Source: Aselliscus stoliczkanus (taxonomy: Eukaryota > Chordata > Mammalia > Chiroptera > Hipposideridae). From it: 64,000 nucleotides of DNA. The translations under genes and the position numbers were made by a program. The notes beneath the pieces were generated by a model. That model searched no databases, had not been told where the DNA came from, and worked only from the letters and a program-made list of their open reading frames with translations. This document shows positions 36,601-48,600 of this stretch, piece by piece (the first letter of the stretch is position 1; every line of letters starts with the position of its first letter). The stretch spans positions 16,467,501-16,531,500 of the forward strand of contig CM066740.1 in assembly GCA_033961575.1 (NCBI GenBank), written 5' to 3'.

Positions 36601-39600
36601 GCAGGAAAGCACAAAGATTTTAATCATGAGTGTTTGCTACGAACACCTCCAGGGCAGACTGGTGTATAGGCTTTTATGAAAACAGCATCCAAAATTATTT
36701 TTCTAGGCTTGTAATGTGGAATACAAATGTTTGATGATTTGAGTAAAGGTTATGTGAAACTCTGGCTTGTTTATTCTCAGTCTAATGTATGGTATTTCTT
36801 ATTTCCTGTAGGTTTCTGAGGATGATTCATATGTCAGTGACATAAGTGATAATCTCTCCTTGGACAATCTCAGTAATGATTTAGATGAGAGACAGACCTT
36901 GGGTAAGGTTTACATTATTTGATCTCTGAAAGTTTGGATTTTCACAGAATATTGATAGCCTATACAGAGTGCCTGCTGCAGGTAGAGAGCTATAGGAAGT
37001 ATTGTGCTACTATATAAGATAATGAAGACATGGTCCCACTCTCAAGGGTTATAACCTAGGTGGGGAGACAGTTCTCACATGTGAAAAGTGTATTCATTCA
37101 AACAAATTTGTCTGCTTGCATAAATATCTATTTTCTAAAGTAAGGATATACCAATTATCATGTAAACATCAAAGATTAGTGCAACAGATATCCCTTATAT
37201 GGTCAAACATTCTCTCTGCAAACATTAGAATACAGCTTTTGCCTTTAGGTATCTAATAGTTTTCATAATTTAGGAGTTCTATAAGGCTTTTATAAAATAA
37301 AAAAAAAGGTCTAGCCTGAGTGGTAATTAAGCTTCAAATTCATTAAGATAACACATTTGAAAATAATAAACTTATACCTTCGAGGAGCAGGGGCCCTCTA
37401 AGTATCCTAAGATGTCCATTTATTACTGGTTGGTGCCAAGAGTGGAAATGATGCCTAGGAAGTGTTAGTTGGAACCACAGGGTATCTGGACTGTCTGGCT
37501 AACCCTAAACAGCTCTGATTTAAAAATTCAGTGAGCAGACTGAGGTCTGTTTAACAAGGTGGCTTTAGGAGGAATCCGCTCATTGGACAATTCTCTGCAT
37601 TGGTCCTATAGCATCAAATATGCCCAGTCTTGGTATTCAGTGTGCCTGGAGGTCCCTAGGTTTGTCTGTGCTTCACATGGGATACCCAGAGCACCACCTA
37701 TTTTCATATCTACATGGAGGGCAGGGACCATGTCAGGTCTTTTTAGATATTTCAGTGCTTTCCTAGCTCAGTAAATATGTGTGAAATATGATGATAATGA
37801 GTTGTTATCTGAATGCCAAAGAGCCTACTCTTTGAGGATAACAAAAAAGGCAGATAACTTTAATTTTACCATTCTCTGGAAGTACGTCCTTTCAGCATCA
37901 CACCTGCTAGAGGTCAGATGCTCAGGCTGTATCTTGCTTGAAATGTCTCTGGAGAGATGAACCCTTTGGTGGAAAAGTCTGAGAACCAATGGTTCAAAGG
38001 AGAACAGCAATAATATAGGAGGAGGTCCTTGTGCTGAAAAGCAAGGAGGTAATATGAAAGAGAAATGAAGAAATATCACTTATTCCCTCAGTAAATAGCA
38101 CACAGACTAAAATGGAACCTTCACTAGACCTAAGACCACACTTGTGCTGAGTTGACACCAGCCAGGAAAAGCATGTAAGAGGTTAAGGCGGGTTCTCTCC
38201 ATCCTATGCCACAGCCATTTTGCTAGACTCCTGCCTAACTAACATTGCCTTAGCATGGACAAACACTGGGCCAAATCCAGCTTTCTTCTTCGGCAGTGTT
38301 TGGAAACAAAACTAGGTGTCCTCCAGTTTAACTGCCTCTGAGCAAGATTAGATTTCTAAGCATCAGTACTCAAAAGGTTGGGTCAAAAATAACCTTTGTG
38401 TTGATGCTATTTTGCCTACAAAATAAAATAGGATTGGATCCAGGTGTTGATAAATTAATACACTAAAATTTCTCTGAGCTCATACTAGATGCTAGGTATT
38501 TAGAGTGCTTCCTATTAATTTCTTTGCCCTCAAATCAGCAGACACATATTAGGATCTGTCACTGTGATGGGTCCTGTGGGGAGGTTAAGTCATCTGGGAT
38601 ATAGACGCAGGGATCAGATTTCCTCGGTTAACCCTGGCTCTGCCACTTATTGGTTATGTGTTCTATGGCATGTTAATTAACTGTTCTGTGCCTCAATTTC
38701 TTCATCTGTAAAATGGGGATAATAATACTCTTTACCTCAAGAGATTGTTATGAAAATAAGTGAGGTATATAGAATGCTTAGAAGACTTGCTGCCATAGAG
38801 TAAGAAGATAGATTTGTATTAGCTGTTAGTAGTAGCTGTTGTACAGTATTCTTTCAAATTTAGACTAGTGTAATCAAAGAAGATATTTTGAGATTACATG
38901 GAAACCTGTTTTTAAAACTACTATCACTTGCAGCTGTTGCATAAACCAGATTTTTGCCCATGTTGAGCAATAAGAACAAATTCAACAATTAATTGGATAC
39001 TTAAATTAATATGACACTGCAAAGTATGACCCCAGTTTTATACTTTTCTGTTCATCAAAGCAGCCTGTTTATTCCAAATGATTGGCTTTAGAAAGATAAA
39101 TGTTAAGTATTTATTTAAAGTAGAAAGCCTTATAGAGACACCAAGGCTTATTTCCCTTTCAGAGCCTGTTATTCAAACGAATCCAACAGTGAAGTCCAAA
39201 CGGAGAACTGGCTTGCCGGCGCCCTGTCCCAACACCAGCAACATCAGCTTGTGGAACATCCTGAGAAATAACATAGGGAAGGACCTGTCTAAAGTGTCCA
39301 TGCCGGTGGAGCTAAACGAACCCCTGAACACACTGCAGAGGCTCTGCGAGGAGCTGGAGTACAGTGAGCTTCTGGACAAGGCCGCACACATTCCCAATGC
39401 CCTGGAGAGGATGGTGAGGAGTCAACCTGCCAAGGGCATTGTCCAGCCTCTGTGCCTGCACCACCAAGCCGCTCACCGGCCAGTGGAGCAGGACAGGCTG
39501 AGCCAAACTCCAGTCCCCGCGGGTGTTCCTTGAGATTGTTCTTTAGATAGGTTCATTGCTCAGTAACATCTGGTTCCCCTCTCGCTGGCTATTTTCAGTC

Positions 39601-42600
39601 ACCCTGTCAGGATTTGCCATTTGTCGTGGGGGCTTCTCTGTGACAGATGTTGCCCTAGGGGTAGTTCTGCTCTGTGGATTTGCACTTCCTCGTTCTCCAG
39701 AACCTTCCATGTGCTTGTTCTGATATGCCTGTATGGAAACCATGTCTTGAAGGCTCCCTGGGTCTTTTATTTTTACTATCCCGGGTGGAAAGAATTTAAT
39801 TTCTCAAGCTGTTTTTCTTGTCGGGGTAAATTTCCCTGGAGAATGTTTTTGTTTATTTTTGGAATTATCCCATTGGCTCCTACATTTTCAGAAGATAACA
39901 TTCACAGAACAGGCTTTCACATAAGAAAGATTCTTCTTGTTTTTTTGTCCCCCTGCCCTTCTTATGCGATAGAGTTAAAAAACAACAACAAAAACACCTC
40001 ATCCTAGAAAAATTTACTTTCTATTCTCTACTCAGTATCACTTCCAATGAAGGGCCCCCCAAGAGTTTCTCATGCTCCCCCTGTGTTGTGCAGATGGTGG
40101 AAAGGGGTACCCAGGTGATAAGACTGTAGCCAAATCAGCCCTTTCTGTGACTGTGGATGACTTTGTTCTTCAAAATGGAGTGTCTCTTCCTCTTTTTGTT
40201 TTCTCAGATGTTACCTGCTCAACAGTAAAGTCATTGTATGGGGGCTGGTGTTCTCCCCCAAATGCAGAGTCTCTGCCCTGGGCATTTGCTGATTGGCTAC
40301 ATTGGAGTTGGCATGCCCCCTGGGACTCAGGACTTTGCCACAAAGTCACCTTCTCACTGGTGGAAGACACCATTCTTCTCTGAATTCTAAGCATTCTACA
40401 GTTTTAGCCTTCATTAAAACTTCATAACTTTAGTGATTTGAAGATTAAGGGGAAATCTCACTGCTGGGTGAAAAGATATCCCATAGTCATCCTACACAGT
40501 CTCCAGGGATTTCTCCCATCAAAGAGGCTTTCTTGATCCTAATGATAATAAGAACAGGAGAGAAAAAACAAGCTGTGTATCTTTGCAATCTTCTTTGTTA
40601 CTCTTCCCCCAGAGTATTTCTGCTGAACAAAGGGAAGCAGATAGCTTCTAAGGCAAGTGTTAAAAGTCAATATCTGTGGGCAGCTCTTTAAAGACAACCA
40701 TTGACTTTGAAGATGAAAGTACTCCTAAAGGTGTTTCATGCTTGTGGCAATTTAGAGACCCTTAGGATATTCAGCCGATTGATTGGGGTTGATTGGTATA
40801 ATTGACCTTGAGAAGGAGTTGGAGGAAAGGCTTTGCATTGTAGCACAATACCTCAGGAAGTGGAAGTATGGGGAAGCACTAAGCAGGAACCTTACCCTGG
40901 GGGCTGGGTTCACTGCTCTGTGGGTCAGCTCATGCCCCGGCATAGATTCTCCTGTTGTAGGCCCAAAAGGAGGATGCTTCATTGCATCTGCTCTGTCCCC
41001 TCCTTTTCCCTCAGCACAATGAATGACACCAGGTACTTTTAGAAATATTGACATATTTTGGGCTGGCCGAGTGGCGCGGTGGTTAAGAGGTGGCTTAGGA
41101 CGCCAGTGGCCCTGGTTCGAATCCCACATATGAGGGCCAGTGACACTGCCCTCAAAAAAAAAAAAAGAAATGTCGATATATTTTAAATTGTGAAGGTGAT
41201 TCAGGGCTGATTCAGCATTCACTATAGACAGTGCAATTTTACTGTTTGACAGGTAACAAACATTCAGGGAAGCAGGGAGAGGAACAGATATCCAGGTTTC
41301 AAGAACTAAAACTAAACTGAGCATAGTAACTTAATTTTTATAAGCGATACAGCCGCTCTGGAGTGTTCCATAGTGTGAGGTTGTAAGGTGGGTCCATTTG
41401 CAAAAGGCCACAAAAATTTATGCAGCTAGAAAACCTTTTTGAAAGGCACTCAGCTTTTTTTCCAATATAAGAAACTTCACAAAATGTGCTAGGAAGAGGA
41501 AACTTGGGGATTGTTACTCAATATTAGAAAGGGAAAGTTGTTGTCACTACTTAGGTTTAATTTTTTTTTTTGCTGGCCCCACCCTACTCTCCCCACCCCC
41601 ACCCCCAAAAAAATAAAGAAGAAGGTGTGTTTTTCTTGCCTTGAAAGGGGGACTGATAAAAATGTTGAGAGCCTCGCAGCGAGGCTGTTAGAGGATCTTG
41701 CTCATTTCATGTTTGCCTATAGTTTTTCCCTTTTCCTCCCCAAAAAGCAGAACTTTTGGAAATGCACTGTGCTCTGTTCTGTGGCTTACTGCCCAGGCTC
41801 AGGAAATGACTCACAGATTTTCTTTTGTCACAATGAGTTTTGAGGTTTATACAGTTATTACAGTGGGAATGGCTAAAGTTAGGATGCCTGTTCATGAATT
41901 TCGCAGGAAGTTTGGCATTTTTTTTATGCCCTTCCCTGAAAACCTTAGCACGATATCAGGATTCTCAGATATTTGTCTGGTTTAGAGGTATTGGACTCAG
42001 CCTAACAACACAAAAACAGTGGAGTTCATTTGATAAATATCATCATCTTGAAAGCCTCTACCAACTTTTAGGCATCAGAACAAATGGACAGTTTGAAAAG
42101 TTTTGGTTCGTTTGTCTCTGAGGCCATAATGAACATTAGTTAAACCTGTGACTTTAAATGGACGTTGGTTTCATTGTCTTTAAACCGGAGACACATCTTT
42201 GACTTCTGAACATAAACCATAAAGAAAGAAAGAAAGAAAGGTTTTATTTTGCTCACGTCTTTGTAAAAATAAACGTCTTGGTGACAGAGAAATAACAACG
42301 TTCTTTCTTCCCTCTTCTCAGGTGTACGTGGCAGCCTTTGCCATATCGGCATATGCATCAAGCTATTTCCGAGCGGGGAGCAAGCCTTTTAACCCCGTTC
42401 TTGGAGAAACCTACGAGTGTATTCGCGAGGACAAGGGCTTCCAGTTTTTTTCAGAGCAGGTGGATATATCCCTTTTGTTGTTTGTTGTGTACACCCTTTT
42501 GTCCACTTGCACTGGAGTTGTTGCTTATGCCTCCCATTACATGTGCTTCTGAAATATTTATTTTCCACCTTTCACTAGCTTCAAAGCCACTGAGATAATT

Positions 42601-45600
42601 ACAGTGCTTTTATACATAAAGAGAGGCATCGAATTTCCTTCCACTGACACCTAGCCACCACCCCCAGGCATCAAGGCTCTCGCAATGCTAAATCTCATCG
42701 GGCCATATGCATCAACAGTGCCCTTTCTATTCAGTCATAGTGAGAGGAATTTTCAAAGTGTGAAGCACTCGCCCAAGCTGCAAGGTAGAGGTTTAAAGAG
42801 TGTGCTCTCACTCACGGACTTCTTTATGCTACAGCGTGAATGTCCCTTCCGCCCCCCCATCAGACTGGGTAACACCAAATAAATGCATGATCCTTGAGTT
42901 TATTTAAGAGGAACCATTCATTTGGGTATGTATTCATTCAATCCATAAATATTTCTCAAGCATATGCCACGTACCTGGCATGGCTCCAGGTGCTGGGAGA
43001 ATGGGTGTGGGGAGGGCTGACAGGAGACCATAGTGCCTGTTCTCATTGAATGGATGGGCATCCTTCATCCTTGTGCAGCCTGCGATCTTTGAGCTTCCAC
43101 AGGATTCTTCCCACCTCAGATTAGAAGAGAACAATATTTAAGAACAGGGTCTCTGCGCCAGACAGAATAGGTTCCTATCTCAGCTCTACCTCGTACTAGG
43201 TTTGTAATCCAGGGCCAGCTGCTTGGCCTGTGTGTGTTTCAGCTCCGTCTTTGAAGTGGAGATGATGGTAATGGCGCAGACCTCAGAGAGCTCTGTAAGC
43301 TGAAATGAGATACTCTACAAAGCCCTTAGACCAGTGTCTGATATAGGAAGTTGATAGAGTGGTACAGGCGTGTTTGCTCGCGTGACTGATGCTCGGCAGT
43401 GGAGTTTGCAATAGTGGAATCTTGACAGCATCCAAAACATCCTCCAATAAGCTCCTGTGTAACTAAAATAGGATGCTGCTGATACCAACAATAAAAAGCA
43501 ATCCTCTCCCCCTGGTTCAGGCAGCAACTGACCATGCCTGCCCTGCATGTATCCCTAAATGTCACCCGAGGGACATTAAGCATGACTGCTTCAGTACCTT
43601 TCTCTCCTCCCAGTTCTTAGAAAATGGAGGGAAAAGGAGTGGGTTGCTAGAAGATTATTTTCCTTTCTGTTGCCTTGCTGCCCTATTTGTCAATGCATGT
43701 GCGTTACCGGGGTAGGAAGGGAAGGGTGGTGTGGCTGAGAGGCTTATGAATATGGTGCTTGTCTTAACTGTCAATTATAAGCAGTGTTCTCTGAAACTCA
43801 AAAGAAAATGAACAAGGGCCGGCCGAGTGGCGCGGTGATTGAGCGCTGGCTTGGGATGCCAGCAGCCCCGGTTTGGTCCCACATGAAGGCCAGTAACACT
43901 GCCCTCAAAAAAAAAAAGAAAAAAAAAAATGAACACAGAAAAATCCCAAAGCACATTTTCAGCAACAGCTTTCCAATTAGAACCTAAAACAGAAGTTAAA
44001 CACTGTTATTGGGGAGGTAGGGGATTAAATCAGTAGTTACAGAATTTGATTCAAATTCAGCTGGGTTATTTAAATCCTAAATCTAAAGTAGAATGAGAAT
44101 AAATGAAGATATAACCTGATTGCCATGGCATTATGTGCACTCACATGAAAAAATAAAGACCCCAAAGAGTCCCAAACTACAGCAGACAATCAGGAAACGA
44201 TGAATAGGTATAAGAAAGAGTAATAGCATGAGCTTGTGTGAAGCTAAGCTTCAACAGCCCTAAGAGCCCCGGATGGGGGTGTGTGCAAATTTAGGATCTG
44301 CTTATGTGCTCGCTCCTATGGTGGCTCCTGGAACACGTGCACAAAGATGGAAGGAGCATTGCATAACTTAGTCTTTAGTTCCGTGAAATCAATCCCAAGG
44401 AAATAAGCAAGAAAGAGATCTGGTCGTTGTTAGTAGCACAGGGTGTGCTGGGTATAATGCAGACCTGCTTTCAAATCTTAACCCCACCATGTGCTCTGTG
44501 TGTGGCCTTGTAGAGGTGACTTAAACTTTCCGAGCCTCAGTTGTCTCGTTTATAAAGTACAAAGGGCAACGCTTACCTCTCAGTTGCAGGAAGGCTTAAG
44601 TGAAACAATACTAATGTGTGGGGTACTTGCACTGAGGCTAGTAACCATTCAGTACATGGTTTCTGAGCTTATATTCAGAGGCAATATTTAAAAACCTTTT
44701 TCAATATGCAATATTGAGAAAAGTAACGGGTGTTGAAATAAGATGTACTATATCTATGCTGCTAATTCAAGTGGTTTGAAGGGGGCATAAAGTCACTGGT
44801 GAGCCAAGAGCCGTCCTCACAGCTGGCTTTCCCATGGTAATACCACCAGTCTTCATCATGACGGAGTCACTTCCTGTGTCTGGAATGGAGCCTTGTGGCC
44901 TCAGAGAGTTGGTTCTTGGAATACACTCAAGCATGGATGAACCTCTCAGGGACAGACTCACATTAGCTAAGCTTACAAGAGACAGATATATAAACTAGAA
45001 TGTTGCTATATGCATTTAACTATAAACAAACCTACCATGGGGACCAGAAGTTTGCAGAGTATTTTATGCTTTTTAAACGTGTACAGGATCTTATGGGATC
45101 TTCAAAACACTCCCTGTGTGGCAGATGAGGTTCAGTCATAAGCGAGAAACCCAAGGCTGAGTGCATTCGCACCTTCCAGTACCCCTCCAGTACCCCTCAG
45201 CCTGACACCCTGTTTCCATTCCCGTGCCCTCTCTCCCTCGCCTTTTTGGGGCCTCTTGTGTAGGTTTAGGTATTGTGCTCAGAAGTGCTGGATTCATCAG
45301 CTGCTGATGTGAAAATAGCCTTTTTGCTATTTTCTGAACACACTGTTCAGACTATGGGATTTTGTCTGTCATTGTCACTTAAACCTTTTCTCCTCCAAAC
45401 TCACTGTTCTCGGCATCCATGGTGGGCTGGGGTGTGGCTTTTGTGAATGAGGGACATTCATGAATAAATCAGAAACATTCCTGTCACATGTTCCACCTTC
45501 TCAGGGGAGGAGCTTCCTTTGTGCCAAGAAATCTGATTCAGCTTTGACTTGCCAAAGAAGCCCAGAAAAGGGGAACTCAGGAAGAAAGGGCTTCCTTTTG

Positions 45601-48600
45601 CTCCTCAGAGACGCTGTCTCCTGCCAGCAGGTTATTTACTCCCCACTTGCTTCTCCTGCTGCCTGGCAGAGAGCTAACACACCAGGGACCCGAGGGGGTC
45701 AGAAAACTCCTTTCACTTAGCTCTGCTTCTCTTTTGTGCCTTTGGGAAAGGCGTGGTGTCCAAAGGATATGCAATGAAGCTATTACCTAAAAGTGGCCTT
45801 TCCTAATTACCTGGAACTTCAGTTGTCAGATCACTGTTCCATTCATTTTAACCATTTACTCACTCAGCCACATATTGGTAAGAGTTCGTGACAGAAAAAC
45901 TGAGTGGAGTGATCGACAGTTCCTAAATGGGAGAGAGTGAAATGACGTCATCTTTCCCTTTGCTGTCTGGGCTCAGCCCTTGTTCCTTTTCTGTGATTCA
46001 TGAGGAGAACATTGAACATACATTCTTGGGCAGACTATAAATACCATGCCTCTCACGTCTCCCATTGCACATTCATGGCACCTCCCTGAATAGCTCTTTT
46101 ATCTACTAGTAGGCAAAGGTATTTCCTCCTGTTTAAAGTGGCGTCTTATTTAAAGACGTTATCAGAGGGGAAATTCAAGCTGTGCAAATAAAACTGGCAA
46201 GAAATCAAATATAAGGCAACTAAACAAACCAGTGCTTCTCCATTCCTAGGTCACGTCGTCACTTAATGTGTGTTTGTTTCTGTTGTTTTGCAAGAGGCCA
46301 TGTGCTTATCAAATAAGTGATTGATCCTGAAGAGAAAATGATTGGCAGCCTCATTCTCCCCCAAATCAGGCCAGTATCCTTGGCATCATCCTTAGTAGCT
46401 CGTTCTCTTATAATCCACATCCTATCCATCAGTCAATCCTGGGGTCTTCGTCTAGAAACCTTCCTTCCAACACCGGCCATTTTCACGACCTCCGCCACTG
46501 GTGTTGGCCACCATGCCCAAACCACCGTTAGCAATGATTGCGATTATTGCAATAGACTCATTAACTGGTATCTTTTTTCCACAGCCACTTCCTCACCCCA
46601 CGGTCGGTGTGATTGCTTCAAGTAGGAGCAACATCTTCTCTAAACCCTCCAGTGACTCCCCATGTCATTTGGGATAAAAGCCGAAGTCCTAGCCATGACT
46701 CAGAAGGCCCTCCAAGATGCCGCCCCCAGATATCATGCCCCCCACTCCACTTTCACGCATCCAGCCTCACCCACACTGCTTTTTTGCTCCTCCTAAAACA
46801 TACTGAGCAGTTAGCAGCCCTGGGCAGTGGCTGTGCCCTCTGCCTGAACGCAGTTCTCCCAGCTCTCTGAGTGGTCGACTTCCGTATGTCTCGTAGCCTC
46901 AGAGGTTTCCATGATGGACTCCTGCCCCAACCACCCTGTCTGGAACAGCACTGCTGCATGCCTCACTTTAGTCTTAACATCTGTCATTCCTGACAAATTA
47001 TGTCCTTCTTTGTTTATCGTCTGACTCAGCCACTTCTGCACTAAAATGTCAACTCCATAAGGGTAAAGATTTTTGTTTCTCATTGTATTCTGTGACGAGG
47101 ACAGTGCCTGACACATTATAGGAAATCAGTAAGTCTTTGGTGAATGCCATGGAATGAATGGCCTCTTGGTCCCCTCTCTGGATGATTGTTCACCTGGCAT
47201 TATGTGTCCTGTTTTCCATAAGCTGCCCTTCGAGGGTAGAGGTGAGTCAGGATGAGGACCACAAAATCTCTGCAGCTATAGAAGTGATGCATGTAAGGGA
47301 TATTTTTTGTGAATCTGAAAATTTACAAAATACACAAATAGTGCAATACACTCTTTTTTCATCTACTTTTCTCTTTATTGCCCGCCTCTTATATAAAATG
47401 CATTCAAAGCATAAGTCAAAAATGACTAGGTTAGGTTGAAGAAAGACCTCAGATAGAAAAATAAATGATAAGAATTCTTAACTAATAGGAACTCCTTGAC
47501 CTCAGGCTTATAGAAAGATACATATAAACATTTGCATAATAAAAACCATATGGACTAATTTCCTGAATGTTTGGGAATCCTTACCAAGCAGAAATTGCTC
47601 TATGGGATTGGGATGGAGAGGGATGCTAAAACAAACAAACAAACAAACAAAAAATCCACTCTAAACTGGATTTATCCAATAGGCTAACAGATAGTGTCTA
47701 TTCGAAGGGTGGGTCAGTTCAGAGTCAAACTCATAATCTACTGCCTTTCTGGGTTATATCTGGGTTAACATACAATGTAAATAGAAACTCAACCAAATTT
47801 CACACTGAAACAGGGTAGATTTTGCTCATTATCCTCTACTCAGGTAGATTTTAGAAAGATTGCCATCAACAAAGAGTAAATTACTAGCCATGAATTTCCC
47901 CCTTTCCACGGGTATTTGAGTTAGTTAAAGCCTTAGAATAATCCTTTCCAATTGGCTGGCACCCACTGACCCTGGGATTTGAAGAAGACATCGAAAGCAA
48001 ATGTTACACCTAGAGCATTTTGAAGTCAGAGGGACCCTCAGACTTCATTTTACAAAGAAATTAATGTGACTCAAAGAGTTGGGAAGGTTAGACTGAAGAG
48101 ATTCTTTCTTCAAATAGTCATGAGATGGGACCTCAATGGTGCCTTTTGAGGAAACAGCAGAGCCCAACTTAGAAGCAGCCATCGAGAGGGACTAGGGACC
48201 TGAGATTTGAAATCAGAGGACCTTGGTTTCAAGTGCTGCCCTTGTCACTAATTAACTGTGTTGGACAGGTTCTTTAATTTCTTTCTGAATTTATAAAATA
48301 AGGATAATGAAGACACAAGGTCATCATGAGAACCAAGTGGAAATCCCTCTCATGAAAAATGATTAAAATTTAATCCTGGCCTACTTCATACCAGTATATA
48401 ATCCTGGCACTGTACACGTGTCATCTTTTTTTATAGTTTGCAAAGTCAGTGGTATTAGCCCTGTTTTATAGACATGGTAACTGGGGCCTAAAAGGCTTAA
48501 AAACTTGCTCAAGGTCACCTCAAAGTCATACAGCCAGTTGATGACAGTTAGGACGTGGATCTGTGACCTCCAAAAACTCCTCCTCATTCCCTGACACTAG

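Larger units (their letters stand above)
39414..42321 (+). other. OSBPL3: OSBPL3 intron between exons 13 and 14
   Basis: 2.9 kb. One short SINE at 41060-41165 and an AAAG repeat at 42221. The remainder is unrecognised. Confidence 0.7.

Noticed and set aside
40752..41324. 190-codon minus-strand open frame, the longest single frame in the window
   Set aside because: It runs through antisense SINE copy 5 and intronic sequence; the matching part is only SINE translation shared with other copies. No protein family is recognisable.
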